64,000 bases of DNA from Polychytrium aggregatum (Eukaryota; Chytridiomycota; Chytridiomycetes; Polychytriales), in assembly GCF_025602895.1 (NCBI RefSeq), contig NW_026516253.1:248001-312000 (forward strand). The letters run 5' to 3'. The position numbers and the translations under genes are program-made. This document shows positions 27,197 to 38,696 of this stretch, piece by piece (positions within the stretch are counted from its first letter, which is position 1; each line of letters begins with the position of its first letter). The notes beneath the pieces were generated by a model. It saw nothing but the letters and a program-made list of their open reading frames with translations, made no database searches and was not told the origin of the DNA.

Positions 27197-30100
27197 GTGG
27201 CTCTGGAGCCCTAGTAGGAGACCAACGCCGTGGATTGCTCAATGCAGTCCACGCGTCTCCAGAGGAAGTTCACCTCGCCCCCTCCCCCGAAGGAGAAACA
27301 AACCAAGTGTTGTGCGTCGTGCGAGAGGTGCATGGTGGCGCAAGCCGCCTGCCTCTCCACGAACGTGAAGAGAAAACCAAAATTGAAAACCAAAACAAAA
27401 AAGAAAATCAAGAACCCTTGAGGGACAGGACCGCCTGTGCCCTCACCCCTGTCAAGTCGTGTGTGTCGGATGCTTCCGACATGTGTCCGCAAGCCGTGGA
27501 CGTCGTGTGCAATGGCGTGCTGACGCCGCAGGCCCCCGCAATGGCCGAACCCTATCCAAAATGTCCGAGTGGCCGTGATGAAGCCAACCAAGACCAAGTG
27601 TCGCCCGTTCCCCCAAGTCAAGTCATGGTGCAGGAGGCTGTGCAGGAGGACCATGAAGAGTCCCTGCTGTACCTCCCTGCCACCGTCCAAGGTCACACCG
27701 TCCGAATGATGGTGGACTCTGGAGCAAGCTGCAACTTTGTCAGCAGACGCTTGCTCCAGGAGCTCAACATACATGCAACCAAGAAGAAGTCGCCGATGAG
27801 TGTGGCGCTTGCAGACGATCGTGTGCAGCAGTGCACACACCAAGTGGTCCTGCGAGTGGCCCTCCATCCCAAGTACCATCCTGTCCTGTTGTTCCAAGTG
27901 ATCGACACCAAGTTCGATGCCATCCTCGGCATGAGCTGGCTTGCTCGTGCCGAGCCGACTCCAGTCGTCGACTGGAAAGGCCGCACTGTCCGTGTTGGCC
28001 CTGACATTGTCCTGCAGGGCATGGCCTCACCCAACATGTCACCTCTCCTCTCAGCCATGCAATTCAAGAGGCTGATCAAGAAGGACACGTCGTTCCTCTG
28101 TGTCGTGCGTGAGGTCGACGACACCGACCAAGCCGGTCCCGGTCCCCCGCCTGTGGTGACCAAGCTGCTCGACGAGTACAAGGACGTATTCCCCGACCAG
28201 TTGCCACAATGCCTGCCACCCCAACGCACCGTCGATCATCGCATCGACATCGAACCAGGCTCGTCGCCTCCGTCAAGACCGACGTACCAACTGTCGCTGA
28301 CGGAGATGGACGAACTCAAGCGCCAGTTGGATGACCTCCTCGCCCATGGGTTCATCCGCCCGAGCCAGTCACCGTATGGTGCACCAGTGCTCTTTGTCAA
28401 GAAGAAAGAAGGTGATCTCAGGATGTGCGTCGACTATCGCGCACTAAACAAACAGACCATCAAGAACACCTACCCGTTGCCCAGGATCGACGAGTTGATG
28501 GATCGTCTGAGTGGAGCAAAGGTCTTTAGCAAGATAGACCTCCGCTCAGGCTACCATCAGATCCGCATCCACGAGGATGATGTCCACAAGACCGCCTTCA
28601 GGACTCGCTACGGACTGTACGAGTTCCTAGTGCTGCCGTTCGGATTGACGAACGCACCTGCCACGTTCATGCAGCTGATGAACGATGTGTTCCGCCAAGA
28701 GCTCGACAACTCTGTCATCGTGTACCTGGATGATATCCTTGTGTACAGCAAGGATGAAGCGACCCATGAAGGTCATGTCGCCCGCGTGCTGGCCAAGCTA
28801 CGCGAGCACAAGTTGTATGCCAAACTGTCCAAGTGTGAGTTCTTCAAGAATCAAGTCCCGTTCCTGGGACACGTTGTCTCAGGAAGAGGAATCGAAGTCG
28901 ACCCCGCCAAGGTCAAGTCTGTGGTCGAGTGGCCGCCGCTCGCATGCGTCTCTGACGTGCAGTCGTTTCTCGGTCTCGTCAACTACTACCGCCGATTCAT
29001 CCCCGATCTGGCGCGCACTGCCGGTCCACTCACAGACCTACTCCGCAAAGAGTGCCCCTTCGTGTGGGACCACCCACAACGCCAAGCGTTCGAGACCCTC
29101 AAGCACGCCTTGACGAACGCTCCTGTCCTCGCTGTGTTCGACCCGAACACGGATGTCTCCGTGCACACCGACGCCTCCGACTTTGCGGTGGGAGCTGTTT
29201 TGATGCAGGAGGGAAGGCCCGTTGCCTTCGAGTCGCGCAAACTGTCCCAACACGAGATCAACTATCCCGTGCACGAGAAGGAGCAGCTTGCGATCATCTA
29301 CGCGCTGCAGAAGTTCCGAGTGTACCTCCACGGTACCGCCAAGCCCTTCAAGATTGTGACGGACCACCAGTCACTGCGTTACCTCGACACCAAGAAGAAC
29401 CTGAGCCGACGCCAAGCGCGATGGATGGAGTTCCTCGCCGAGTACAACTACGAGGTTGTATACCAGAAAGGCAAACTCAATGTGGTGCCTGACGCACTGT
29501 CCCGACGCCCCGACTACCAATTGGCGTCACTGTACGAGTCGACTGTCAGTGTCGACAACACGATGCTGGATGTTGTCCGAGACAACATCGCCAACGACAA
29601 ACAGTTCGGAGAACTGTTCCGAAAGGTGTCTAAGCTCCCCAAGGACGACGAATCATCCGAGTACACAGTGCGTGATGGCCTGCTCCTCCTGAAGAAGGAC
29701 AGCCGTGTCTGTGTGCCGGACATTCCGTCGTTGAAGACCAAGTTGCTCCAAGAGGTCCACGACTCGCCCCTCGCTGGACACTTTGGAGTCGAGAAGACAT
29801 ACGACCGACTGGCCAAAGTCGCATACTGGCCTGGAATGAAGCGCACCGTCGAGAAGTACATCGAGTCCTGCCATACCTGCAAGATGGTCAAGTCACGCAC
29901 GACCCGAGAGCAAGGATTGCTGCAACCCCTGCCTGTTCCCGACCGCCCCTGGACCAGCATGTCCATGGATCTCATCACGCATCTACCGACGACCAAGTTG
30001 GACCACGATGCAATCGCTGTCTTTGTCGACAGGTTCAGCAAGATGGCACACTTTGTGCCGTGCCAGACGACATGCTCCGCGCCTGACCTTGCACTGCTGT

Positions 30101-31092
30101 TCTTCAAGCATGTGTTCAAGCACCACGGCCTCCCAAAGTCCATCGTCAGTGATCGAGACCCCCGATTCACCTCCTTGTTTTGGACAAGTCTGTTCGACCA
30201 TCTCGGCACCAAGCTGAACATGTCAACCTCGCACCACCAACAAACGGATGGACAGTCCGAGCGGACGATCCGCACCCTCGAGCAATACCTGAGGACATAC
30301 GCCTCGACCAGCCAAGACGACTGGGACATACAGCTGAGTCATGCAGAGTTTGCATACAACACCGCCAAGTCGAGCACAACTGGCTTGAGCCCCTTTGAGG
30401 CGCTCTACGGATTCCAGCCTGATGTTCCCACCTCCTTGACACTGACCGAGTCCACGGCTGGATTGCCTCCCAAACCAAGTGCCTTTGTCAAAGATCATCA
30501 AGTCCGACACAAGATGATCGCCGACGCGCTCACGGATGCGCAACAAGTGATGGCGAAGTACTACGACCGCCGACACCAGGATGTCTCCTTTGAAGTTGGA
30601 GACCTTGTCTACCTGGACGCCGACAACATCAAGGTCCCCGAAGCCCAGTCAAAGAAGTTGTTGCCCAAGTACCGAGGACCGTTCAAGATAGCGGCCCGAC
30701 CCAGTCCCCTCAACTACCTGTTGGACTTGCCACCTGGAAGCAAGCTCCATCCTGTCTTCCATGTGTCCAAGCTGCGTCGCCACACGACCCGCAGTCCAGC
30801 ACAGTTCCCCGACGCCGACGAAGGTGTCCCGGACGACGCACCACTGGAAGACGACCTCGGACAATACTATACTCAAGAATATGAAGTCGAAAGGATCGTG
30901 AGGCACAAGAAAGTGGCTGATGGGTCACTTCGGTTTTATGTCAAGTGGGTTGGTTACCCACACTCGGGCAACACATGGCAAACACTGGAGGACTTGTCCC
31001 ATGCACCCGAGGAGCTGAGTAAATACGGTAAACACCTCGAGGAGCCCCAAATAAAGAGCACACGCAGGGCTCCTCGCAGGAAGCCTTCTTAA
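27160..31092 (+). CDS. D1 Pol polyprotein
   Basis: This long frame, -1 to gag, is entered by frameshifting at 27175-27181. A basic Lys-rich stretch precedes the retropepsin ([19 protein letters not shown]). RT ([23 protein letters not shown]), RNase H ([14 protein letters not shown]), integrase ([10 protein letters not shown]...[35 protein letters not shown]), a GPF module and a chromodomain follow. It ends 9 bp before LTR2. It differs from D2 and D3 at one visible residue (PNMSPLL against PNMPPLL, near 28040). Confidence 0.95.
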   Translation: MPHEVGKRPTLLGGSGALVGDQRRGLLNAVHASPEEVHLAPSPEGETNQVLCVVREVHGGASRLPLHEREEKTKIENQNKKENQEPLRDRTACALTPVKSCVSDASDMCPQAVDVVCNGVLTPQAPAMAEPYPKCPSGRDEANQDQVSPVPPSQVMVQEAVQEDHEESLLYLPATVQGHTVRMMVDSGASCNFVSRRLLQELNIHATKKKSPMSVALADDRVQQCTHQVVLRVALHPKYHPVLLFQVIDTKFDAILGMSWLARAEPTPVVDWKGRTVRVGPDIVLQGMASPNMSPLLSAMQFKRLIKKDTSFLCVVREVDDTDQAGPGPPPVVTKLLDEYKDVFPDQLPQCLPPQRTVDHRIDIEPGSSPPSRPTYQLSLTEMDELKRQLDDLLAHGFIRPSQSPYGAPVLFVKKKEGDLRMCVDYRALNKQTIKNTYPLPRIDELMDRLSGAKVFSKIDLRSGYHQIRIHEDDVHKTAFRTRYGLYEFLVLPFGLTNAPATFMQLMNDVFRQELDNSVIVYLDDILVYSKDEATHEGHVARVLAKLREHKLYAKLSKCEFFKNQVPFLGHVVSGRGIEVDPAKVKSVVEWPPLACVSDVQSFLGLVNYYRRFIPDLARTAGPLTDLLRKECPFVWDHPQRQAFETLKHALTNAPVLAVFDPNTDVSVHTDASDFAVGAVLMQEGRPVAFESRKLSQHEINYPVHEKEQLAIIYALQKFRVYLHGTAKPFKIVTDHQSLRYLDTKKNLSRRQARWMEFLAEYNYEVVYQKGKLNVVPDALSRRPDYQLASLYESTVSVDNTMLDVVRDNIANDKQFGELFRKVSKLPKDDESSEYTVRDGLLLLKKDSRVCVPDIPSLKTKLLQEVHDSPLAGHFGVEKTYDRLAKVAYWPGMKRTVEKYIESCHTCKMVKSRTTREQGLLQPLPVPDRPWTSMSMDLITHLPTTKLDHDAIAVFVDRFSKMAHFVPCQTTCSAPDLALLFFKHVFKHHGLPKSIVSDRDPRFTSLFWTSLFDHLGTKLNMSTSHHQQTDGQSERTIRTLEQYLRTYASTSQDDWDIQLSHAEFAYNTAKSSTTGLSPFEALYGFQPDVPTSLTLTESTAGLPPKPSAFVKDHQVRHKMIADALTDAQQVMAKYYDRRHQDVSFEVGDLVYLDADNIKVPEAQSKKLLPKYRGPFKIAARPSPLNYLLDLPPGSKLHPVFHVSKLRRHTTRSPAQFPDADEGVPDDAPLEDDLGQYYTQEYEVERIVRHKKVADGSLRFYVKWVGYPHSGNTWQTLEDLSHAPEELSKYGKHLEEPQIKSTRRAPRRKPS
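27175..27218 (+). promoter_or_regulatory. D1 programmed -1 frameshift signal
   Basis: G GGA AAC in gag phase (27175-27181), a 7-nt spacer, then CCTACTAGG (27189-27197) pairing perfectly with CCTAGTAGG (27210-27218). GGCTC/GAGCC pairing inside can lengthen the hairpin. The gag stop TAG lies within the first arm. Confidence 0.88.
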
Positions 31093-31101
31093 GTGTGGGA
31101 G

Positions 31102-31410
31102 TGTAGGAGATGGTATCTCCGACGCTGTGCTGCGCGTACTGCGCGTACTGCGCGGCGCAGTGGGTCGTGACCTGTGCTGCGCTTTGCGTTTTCACGCACC
31201 GCAGGCAGGCCACCGCAGGGTATACCTGCGGGTTGCCCCCGTTCCCCCCGTTTGTCTGGAGTTCGGTTTTATCGTGAATAAACGTAAGTGCTCCCCGAGC
31301 TCACCCGTCCGCTAGAGTAGCCTAGCACCGCCCTGTTCTGCCCCGTCCTGTCTTGTCTTGTACCCCCTCCCTCCCCGTCTTGCCCCAACGTCCCAGTAGT
31401 GGACGTTACA
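31102..31410 (+). repeat. D LTR2, shared by D1 and D2
   Basis: A single 309-bp LTR serves as 3' LTR of D1 and 5' LTR of D2. The D1 pol end lies directly on its left, and the D2 primer site TGGTAGCATCGGA (31411-31423) directly on its right. Confidence 0.94.
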
Positions 31411-31423
31411 TGGTAGCATCGGA
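31411..31423 (+). promoter_or_regulatory. D2 primer-binding site
   Basis: The same 13 bases as in D1, adjoining LTR2. The 51-nt intron-like interval follows at 31413-31463. Confidence 0.72.
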
Positions 31424-31532
31424 AATCCTCGTCTTGTTTTCGTCCTGTTTGTCCTCTTTCTAGATCCTCAAGCTGGATCCCGCCTCTCTTGCCGACCGAC
31501 TCTCCTCTCTGTCCCTGGAGCCTGCCCCTGCC

Positions 31533-32354
31533 ATGAGCAACCCCCGCCCACTTCCGGAAGCCTTCCTCAAGACCTTCCGTGCCCCAGTGTTTACTGGGAA
31601 GAGCCGCTCCTCCTCGGTGGAGGACTGGCTGCAGCAACTCGAGGACTACCTCGATGCTGCCCAAGTCGCCCCCACCCACCACATCGTCGCCGCCAAGCTC
31701 TGCTTAAAGGACCAGGCGTACCGTTGGTACCGCCGCCAAGGGTTCGACGAGCAGAGCGAAGGTGTGTTTGACGACTTCAAGGACCGCCTCCGTCGCCGCT
31801 TCGGCAGCCCCAATGCTGAACTCATTGCCCGTGACAAGCTATACTCTCTCGTGCAGCGTGGTTCTGTGACCCGCTACATCGAGGAGTTTGAAGACCTCTC
31901 CTCCCAGATTGAGGAGCTGGGCTCTGCTGATGCGATGTACCTCTTCCAGAAGGGCCTCAAGCCCAAGATCAGAGAGTACATCGCCAGCAACCCTGATGCC
32001 CGCAAGTCCCTGGACGTGATGATGGACGTTGCCGAGAACCTCGACAACGTCCAGTACCATGGCCGCCAGTTCTACCCGCAGCTGGCAGGCGGCCATCGGT
32101 CTCATCACGTCCCAGCCCGTCCGCCTCGCCCGGCCCCGCCCGCAAGACCCATGCCTGAGCCCATGGACGTTGACGTCAACGCCATGGAGGCTCGTGGCCC
32201 TCCCCGCTCCCGGTTCCAGCAAGCTGCCACTGTCTCCCCCAAGGACAGACAGAAGCAGGAGGACCTCCGCCATGGTTCCTGCTTCTTCTGTCACCGACCG
32301 GGACACCAGGCCAAGGAGTGCCCCATGAAGTCGGGAAACGGCCGACCCTACTAG
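31533..32354 (+). CDS. D2 Gag (273 aa)
   Basis: Identical in sequence to D1 Gag as far as I can see, with the CCHC knuckle at 250-263 and the same short overlap with pol. Confidence 0.92.
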   Translation: MSNPRPLPEAFLKTFRAPVFTGKSRSSSVEDWLQQLEDYLDAAQVAPTHHIVAAKLCLKDQAYRWYRRQGFDEQSEGVFDDFKDRLRRRFGSPNAELIARDKLYSLVQRGSVTRYIEEFEDLSSQIEELGSADAMYLFQKGLKPKIREYIASNPDARKSLDVMMDVAENLDNVQYHGRQFYPQLAGGHRSHHVPARPPRPAPPARPMPEPMDVDVNAMEARGPPRSRFQQAATVSPKDRQKQEDLRHGSCFFCHRPGHQAKECPMKSGNGRPY

Positions 32355-35300
32355 GTGGCTCTGGAGCCCTAGTAGGAGACCAACGCCGTGGATTGCTCAA
32401 TGCAGTCCACGCGTCTCCAGAGGAAGTTCACCTCGCCCCCTCCCCCGAAGGAGAAACAAACCAAGTGTTGTGCGTCGTGCGAGAGGTGCATGGTGGCGCA
32501 AGCCGCCTGCCTCTCCACGAACGTGAAGAGAAAACCAAAATTGAAAACCAAAACAAAAAAGAAAATCAAGAACCCTTGAGGGACAGGACCGCCTGTGCCC
32601 TCACCCCTGTCAAGTCGTGTGTGTCGGATGCTTCCGACATGTGTCCGCAAGCCGTGGACGTCGTGTGCAATGGCGTGCTGACGCCGCAGGCCCCCGCAAT
32701 GGCCGAACCCTATCCAAAATGTCCGAGTGGCCGTGATGAAGCCAACCAAGACCAAGTGTCGCCCGTTCCCCCAAGTCAAGTCATGGTGCAGGAGGCTGTG
32801 CAGGAGGACCATGAAGAGTCCCTGCTGTACCTCCCTGCCACCGTCCAAGGTCACACCGTCCGAATGATGGTGGACTCTGGAGCAAGCTGCAACTTTGTCA
32901 GCAGACGCTTGCTCCAGGAGCTCAACATACATGCAACCAAGAAGAAGTCGCCGATGAGTGTGGCGCTTGCAGACGATCGTGTGCAGCAGTGCACACACCA
33001 AGTGGTCCTGCGAGTGGCCCTCCATCCCAAGTACCATCCTGTCCTGTTGTTCCAAGTGATCGACACCAAGTTCGATGCCATCCTCGGCATGAGCTGGCTT
33101 GCTCGTGCCGAGCCGACTCCAGTCGTCGACTGGAAAGGCCGCACTGTCCGTGTTGGCCCTGACATTGTCCTGCAGGGCATGGCCTCACCCAACATGCCAC
33201 CTCTCCTCTCAGCCATGCAATTCAAGAGGCTGATCAAGAAGGACACGTCGTTCCTCTGTGTCGTGCGTGAGGTCGACGACACCGACCAAGCCGGTCCCGG
33301 TCCCCCGCCTGTGGTGACCAAGCTGCTCGACGAGTACAAGGACGTATTCCCCGACCAGTTGCCACAATGCCTGCCACCCCAACGCACCGTCGATCATCGC
33401 ATCGACATCGAACCAGGCTCGTCGCCTCCGTCAAGACCGACGTACCAACTGTCGCTGACGGAGATGGACGAACTCAAGCGCCAGTTGGATGACCTCCTCG
33501 CCCATGGGTTCATCCGCCCGAGCCAGTCACCGTATGGTGCACCAGTGCTCTTTGTCAAGAAGAAAGAAGGTGATCTCAGGATGTGCGTCGACTATCGCGC
33601 ACTAAACAAACAGACCATCAAGAACACCTACCCGTTGCCCAGGATCGACGAGTTGATGGATCGTCTGAGTGGAGCAAAGGTCTTTAGCAAGATAGACCTC
33701 CGCTCAGGCTACCATCAGATCCGCATCCACGAGGATGATGTCCACAAGACCGCCTTCAGGACTCGCTACGGACTGTACGAGTTCCTAGTGCTGCCGTTCG
33801 GATTGACGAACGCACCTGCCACGTTCATGCAGCTGATGAACGATGTGTTCCGCCAAGAGCTCGACAACTCTGTCATCGTGTACCTGGATGATATCCTTGT
33901 GTACAGCAAGGATGAAGCGACCCATGAAGGTCATGTCGCCCGCGTGCTGGCCAAGCTACGCGAGCACAAGTTGTATGCCAAACTGTCCAAGTGTGAGTTC
34001 TTCAAGAATCAAGTCCCGTTCCTGGGACACGTTGTCTCAGGAAGAGGAATCGAAGTCGACCCCGCCAAGGTCAAGTCTGTGGTCGAGTGGCCGCCGCTCG
34101 CATGCGTCTCTGACGTGCAGTCGTTTCTCGGTCTCGTCAACTACTACCGCCGATTCATCCCCGATCTGGCGCGCACTGCCGGTCCACTCACAGACCTACT
34201 CCGCAAAGAGTGCCCCTTCGTGTGGGACCACCCACAACGCCAAGCGTTCGAGACCCTCAAGCACGCCTTGACGAACGCTCCTGTCCTCGCTGTGTTCGAC
34301 CCGAACACGGATGTCTCCGTGCACACCGACGCCTCCGACTTTGCGGTGGGAGCTGTTTTGATGCAGGAGGGAAGGCCCGTTGCCTTCGAGTCGCGCAAAC
34401 TGTCCCAACACGAGATCAACTATCCCGTGCACGAGAAGGAGCAGCTTGCGATCATCTACGCGCTGCAGAAGTTCCGAGTGTACCTCCACGGTACCGCCAA
34501 GCCCTTCAAGATTGTGACGGACCACCAGTCACTGCGTTACCTCGACACCAAGAAGAACCTGAGCCGACGCCAAGCGCGATGGATGGAGTTCCTCGCCGAG
34601 TACAACTACGAGGTTGTATACCAGAAAGGCAAACTCAATGTGGTGCCTGACGCACTGTCCCGACGCCCCGACTACCAATTGGCGTCACTGTACGAGTCGA
34701 CTGTCAGTGTCGACAACACGATGCTGGATGTTGTCCGAGACAACATCGCCAACGACAAACAGTTCGGAGAACTGTTCCGAAAGGTGTCTAAGCTCCCCAA
34801 GGACGACGAATCATCCGAGTACACAGTGCGTGATGGCCTGCTCCTCCTGAAGAAGGACAGCCGTGTCTGTGTGCCGGACATTCCGTCGTTGAAGACCAAG
34901 TTGCTCCAAGAGGTCCACGACTCGCCCCTCGCTGGACACTTTGGAGTCGAGAAGACATACGACCGACTGGCCAAAGTCGCATACTGGCCTGGAATGAAGC
35001 GCACCGTCGAGAAGTACATCGAGTCCTGCCATACCTGCAAGATGGTCAAGTCACGCACGACCCGAGAGCAAGGATTGCTGCAACCCCTGCCTGTTCCCGA
35101 CCGCCCCTGGACCAGCATGTCCATGGATCTCATCACGCATCTACCGACGACCAAGTTGGACCACGATGCAATCGCTGTCTTTGTCGACAGGTTCAGCAAG
35201 ATGGCACACTTTGTGCCGTGCCAGACGACATGCTCCGCGCCTGACCTTGCACTGCTGTTCTTCAAGCATGTGTTCAAGCACCACGGCCTCCCAAAGTCCA

Positions 35301-36250
35301 TCGTCAGTGATCGAGACCCCCGATTCACCTCCTTGTTTTGGACAAGTCTGTTCGACCATCTCGGCACCAAGCTGAACATGTCAACCTCGCACCACCAACA
35401 AACGGATGGACAGTCCGAGCGGACGATCCGCACCCTCGAGCAATACCTGAGGACATACGCCTCGACCAGCCAAGACGACTGGGACATACAGCTGAGTCAT
35501 GCAGAGTTTGCATACAACACCGCCAAGTCGAGCACAACTGGCTTGAGCCCCTTTGAGGCGCTCTACGGATTCCAGCCTGATGTTCCCACCTCCTTGACAC
35601 TGACCGAGTCCACGGCTGGATTGCCTCCCAAACCAAGTGCCTTTGTCAAAGATCATCAAGTCCGACACAAGATGATCGCCGACGCGCTCACGGATGCGCA
35701 ACAAGTGATGGCGAAGTACTACGACCGCCGACACCAGGATGTCTCCTTTGAAGTTGGAGACCTTGTCTACCTGGACGCCGACAACATCAAGGTCCCCGAA
35801 GCCCAGTCAAAGAAGTTGTTGCCCAAGTACCGAGGACCGTTCAAGATAGCGGCCCGACCCAGTCCCCTCAACTACCTGTTGGACTTGCCACCTGGAAGCA
35901 AGCTCCATCCTGTCTTCCATGTGTCCAAGCTGCGTCGCCACACGACCCGCAGTCCAGCACAGTTCCCCGACGCCGACGAAGGTGTCCCGGACGACGCACC
36001 ACTGGAAGACGACCTCGGACAATACTATACTCAAGAATATGAAGTCGAAAGGATCGTGAGGCACAAGAAAGTGGCTGATGGGTCACTTCGGTTTTATGTC
36101 AAGTGGGTTGGTTACCCACACTCGGGCAACACATGGCAAACACTGGAGGACTTGTCCCATGCACCCGAGGAGCTGAGTAAATACGGTAAACACCTCGAGG
36201 AGCCCCAAATAAAGAGCACACGCAGGGCTCCTCGCAGGAAGCCTTCTTAA
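32318..36250 (+). CDS. D2 Pol polyprotein
   Basis: An intact frame with the same domains as D1 Pol (protease DSGA, RT YLDD, RNase H, integrase, chromodomain), expressed by -1 frameshift at 32333-32339. It shares Pro with D3 at the one residue where D1 has Ser. Confidence 0.95.
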   Translation: MPHEVGKRPTLLGGSGALVGDQRRGLLNAVHASPEEVHLAPSPEGETNQVLCVVREVHGGASRLPLHEREEKTKIENQNKKENQEPLRDRTACALTPVKSCVSDASDMCPQAVDVVCNGVLTPQAPAMAEPYPKCPSGRDEANQDQVSPVPPSQVMVQEAVQEDHEESLLYLPATVQGHTVRMMVDSGASCNFVSRRLLQELNIHATKKKSPMSVALADDRVQQCTHQVVLRVALHPKYHPVLLFQVIDTKFDAILGMSWLARAEPTPVVDWKGRTVRVGPDIVLQGMASPNMPPLLSAMQFKRLIKKDTSFLCVVREVDDTDQAGPGPPPVVTKLLDEYKDVFPDQLPQCLPPQRTVDHRIDIEPGSSPPSRPTYQLSLTEMDELKRQLDDLLAHGFIRPSQSPYGAPVLFVKKKEGDLRMCVDYRALNKQTIKNTYPLPRIDELMDRLSGAKVFSKIDLRSGYHQIRIHEDDVHKTAFRTRYGLYEFLVLPFGLTNAPATFMQLMNDVFRQELDNSVIVYLDDILVYSKDEATHEGHVARVLAKLREHKLYAKLSKCEFFKNQVPFLGHVVSGRGIEVDPAKVKSVVEWPPLACVSDVQSFLGLVNYYRRFIPDLARTAGPLTDLLRKECPFVWDHPQRQAFETLKHALTNAPVLAVFDPNTDVSVHTDASDFAVGAVLMQEGRPVAFESRKLSQHEINYPVHEKEQLAIIYALQKFRVYLHGTAKPFKIVTDHQSLRYLDTKKNLSRRQARWMEFLAEYNYEVVYQKGKLNVVPDALSRRPDYQLASLYESTVSVDNTMLDVVRDNIANDKQFGELFRKVSKLPKDDESSEYTVRDGLLLLKKDSRVCVPDIPSLKTKLLQEVHDSPLAGHFGVEKTYDRLAKVAYWPGMKRTVEKYIESCHTCKMVKSRTTREQGLLQPLPVPDRPWTSMSMDLITHLPTTKLDHDAIAVFVDRFSKMAHFVPCQTTCSAPDLALLFFKHVFKHHGLPKSIVSDRDPRFTSLFWTSLFDHLGTKLNMSTSHHQQTDGQSERTIRTLEQYLRTYASTSQDDWDIQLSHAEFAYNTAKSSTTGLSPFEALYGFQPDVPTSLTLTESTAGLPPKPSAFVKDHQVRHKMIADALTDAQQVMAKYYDRRHQDVSFEVGDLVYLDADNIKVPEAQSKKLLPKYRGPFKIAARPSPLNYLLDLPPGSKLHPVFHVSKLRRHTTRSPAQFPDADEGVPDDAPLEDDLGQYYTQEYEVERIVRHKKVADGSLRFYVKWVGYPHSGNTWQTLEDLSHAPEELSKYGKHLEEPQIKSTRRAPRRKPS
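32333..32376 (+). promoter_or_regulatory. D2 programmed -1 frameshift signal
   Basis: The same heptamer GGGAAAC, 7-nt spacer and 9-bp stem as in D1. Confidence 0.88.
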
Positions 36251-36259
36251 GTGTGGGAG

Positions 36260-36568
36260 TGTAGGAGATGGTATCTCCGACGCTGTGCTGCGCGTACTGC
36301 GCGTACTGCGCGGCGCAGTGGGTCGTGACCTGTGCTGCGCTTTGCGTTTTCACGCACCGCAGGCAGGCCACCGCAGGGTATACCTGCGGGTTGCCCCCGT
36401 TCCCCCCGTTTGTCTGGAGTTCGGTTTTATCGTGAATAAACGTAAGTGCTCCCCGAGCTCACCCGTCCGCTAGAGTAGCCTAGCACCGCCCTGTTCTGCC
36501 CCGTCCTGTCTTGTCTTGTACCCCCTCCCTCCCCGTCTTGCCCCAACGTCCCAGTAGTGGACGTTACA
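36260..36568 (+). repeat. D LTR3
   Basis: The right-hand 309-bp LTR of the array. It breaks into a host reading frame at 36569 with no target duplication matching the left side of the array. Confidence 0.94.
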
Positions 36569-36783
36569 GACGGTGTAAAATCTTCGAGGGGGTCATGCTC
36601 ATCCTCAGATTCAAAGGCATCGTCGGGCAGCTCTCGTTCGATGAGTTGGGTGTCGGTGATTCGATCTCCGACGAGCAATGTATCGGACTGGAGCGACTCG
36701 TCTCCGCTGTCGTCCAGTGAACCACCACCCATGAGGGGACTGTAGTTGCTTCTGTTTCCTGGCTTGAACTGGAAGGGGTTCAT
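36569..36783 (-). pseudogene. Truncated host gene, first 71 codons
   Basis: This minus-strand frame starts MNPFQFKPGNRSNYS and is rich in Asp, Glu and Ser (DDSGDESLQSD, FESEDEHDPLEDF). It is cut by D LTR3, whose antisense strand adds an artificial tail. The ATG after a purine-rich leader (TCGCTCTCCCCGCAACG) is preferred over an upstream in-frame ATG at 36906 because the longer N terminus looks like leader sequence. The rest of the gene is missing from the window. I do not recognise the family. The acidic start suggests a soluble, perhaps nuclear, protein. Confidence 0.55.
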
Positions 36784-37733
36784 CGTTGCGGGGAGAGCGA
36801 CAAAAACGCAAAAAAGGGGGGCGAGGGATTTTTCTTCTCTGCCGTGCCCCAGGACCTCGGACAGGGTGAACGCGACCCTGGGGCACAGTGCTGCGCACGG
36901 ATCCACGTGTTTGAAGCGCCACCCGTGGTATGGCGACGGGCGGGATCCCGGTCATGGAGTGCGCAAGTGCCACTTCCAATATCATCTGGTCATCGATAGC
37001 GCTCCACAATCCGTGAGTTGCACGCACTTATGCATTAGATTTCGGGATTCATGGAGAGGGTGTGTCGGGGTTCTGCATTAGGTTTCATCATGGAGTGAGT
37101 GCTATTTGTACTCTCATTTGTTCTCAAGGAGTGATGTTGTCGAGTGAGGGTGTGGTTGTGTCGGTGCTGTGTATTAGAAATGAGTTTCGTGGAGTGAGGG
37201 TCTTGTCGTCGTTGCCAGCTACCCCAAAAATACAGAAAATTCAAAAAATTTCAATCACTTTCTTGGCCAGGACTTTCAACCAGTTCATCCAGGACCCATG
37301 GAGTGGGGCGGGTTTCAGAGCGAACGCAGCCACTCCATGAACCATGGAGACGTTTCGGGTCATGTGTATTAGCGTAGATCAGCCGTGCATCAGGCATGGA
37401 GAGGGTGTGCATCAGGACGACGTTTTTCTGCATTAGCCTTCGAGTGGGTGTGTATTAGCGATCCGTTATCTCCCACACCACCAACATGGAGGGCGAACGT
37501 CACCTTCCTATTCACTCACCCAAGCAAACGCCAATCCATCCCGTCATCTTCTGTGGCTAGCCTCAGCATGGCTATCCAGCTAAATGTATTCCGTGTTCGT
37601 GGTTACTGCCACAGAAACACGCGTGTCCATGAGACCCAGCCTTGCTTCCCCCAAGCCAACAAAGTCCTCCATCCCCTTGTCATCTCGCACCATTCCCTCC
37701 ATCCTCGATACCCACCAATACCCCCACCACATC
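36784..37733. other. Host intergenic DNA with dispersed repeat R1
   Basis: No convincing gene is seen. About 36950-37480 is a diverged repeat also present at about 63080-63540 in the same orientation. It contains many CATGGAGTG or CATGGAGAG words, several TGTATTAG or TGCATTAG words, and an A-rich core (CAGAAAATTCAAAAAATTTC). The last 200 bp before 37734 is a pyrimidine-rich leader for the next gene. Confidence 0.75.
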
Positions 37734-38501
37734 ATGACCATGTACAGCTGGATTCAGATGGTCACTCGCAAAGAGCGTGGTATCTCCATTTTCAAAGATG
37801 GAGACCGCCGCACGCCCGAGGGCCTCGATTTCGCTCGAGAGAAGACTCGTCTCCTCATCTCGGACATTCGCGCTCGCTTCTCCTCCGGCGACCAACTCCC
37901 TTTCGACCTCAGGTTCATAGAAACCCTTCGCTCTCTCCTCGACCATACCTCTGGTGAACTCGCCGATGGAGACTTGTTTCTGACCGAGGAACAGGTCATG
38001 GCCCTGCACAGCGCTGTCGTCACCCTCTATCGCGACGAACTTTCGGACGACGAAGACGATGTTTCTCGCTTCCTGCAGTACACCAAGAGCAGCATCGTCA
38101 ATGGTGTTTCGCCCGGCAAACGACAGGAATCGGCAGCGACTCCCACCGGCTCCAGCTCTCGCTTGTTTGCACGTCGCTCGACCCCCCGTCGTCTGAAGAG
38201 AAAGTCACCTCCTCACCAGAGCCCCGAGCTCGCTACCGAGGATACCCGATCTTCGCCCAGTCCCCCTACTCAAGTTCGCCGCCGACTTCCCAGCCCTGAA
38301 GTCGCAGCAGAGGTCGTCATTGAAACCACGGAGCAGGCGAACACCCCGACCAATATCGAAGATCCGATGATGATGCTCAAGCGCAGGAACCTCGAGCTCC
38401 AAAACGAGCTCCTTCTCGAACGCATCGAAACGGAACGAGCCCTCCGCCAAGAAAGGATCGCTGCCATCAGACGTGGCGACGCCAGAACGTCCTCCCACTG
38501 A
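37734..38501 (+). CDS. Hypothetical coiled-coil protein (255 aa)
   Basis: I do not recognise this protein. The start MTMYSWIQM is preferred over an in-frame ATG 50 codons upstream, since the sequence between looks like a leader. Residues 1-115 look globular and mostly helical (REKTRLLISDIRARF, DLRFIETLRSLLDHTSGELADGDLFLTEEQVMALH). They are followed by an acidic DELSDDEDDVSRF. The middle is Ser/Pro/Arg-rich and probably disordered, with basic patches that could act as nuclear signals (RRSTPRRLKRK). Residues about 211-247 form a strong heptad-like coiled coil (MMMLKRRNLELQNELLLERIE...), as in small fungal proteins or domesticated transposon genes with a terminal dimer helix. The frame is intact with no intron visible. 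Confidence 0.75.
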   Translation: MTMYSWIQMVTRKERGISIFKDGDRRTPEGLDFAREKTRLLISDIRARFSSGDQLPFDLRFIETLRSLLDHTSGELADGDLFLTEEQVMALHSAVVTLYRDELSDDEDDVSRFLQYTKSSIVNGVSPGKRQESAATPTGSSSRLFARRSTPRRLKRKSPPHQSPELATEDTRSSPSPPTQVRRRLPSPEVAAEVVIETTEQANTPTNIEDPMMMLKRRNLELQNELLLERIETERALRQERIAAIRRGDARTSSH

Positions 38502-38696
38502 CTTGTTCGCTGTCAGCTACAGCTGTGATCAATATATCGCACCTATTGACCCCTTGATTTGCTTCCTGTCCCTGACGAGTCCCTGAGTGGGGCGGAGGAC
38601 GACCCTGATGTGACTTGCGCTGGATGGGGGGTTGTGATTTTCATACAAAAACCACAAGCATCTGCCACCGGCCCGCACCCCCCAACCCGATCCACC

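Larger units (their letters stand above)
25944..36568 (+). mobile_element. Tandem family D array: LTR1-D1-LTR2-D2-LTR3
   Basis: Two complete plus-strand D internal regions share a central LTR (25944-26252, 31102-31410, 36260-36568). Gag and pol are intact in both copies. The left flank (CGGGG) is D0 pol and the right flank (GACGG) is a broken host gene. The flanks do not match, and the missing halves of D0 and the host gene are not found elsewhere in the window. A single insertion cannot produce this. Recombination between LTRs of two separate insertions, or an assembly join, can. Confidence 0.93.
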
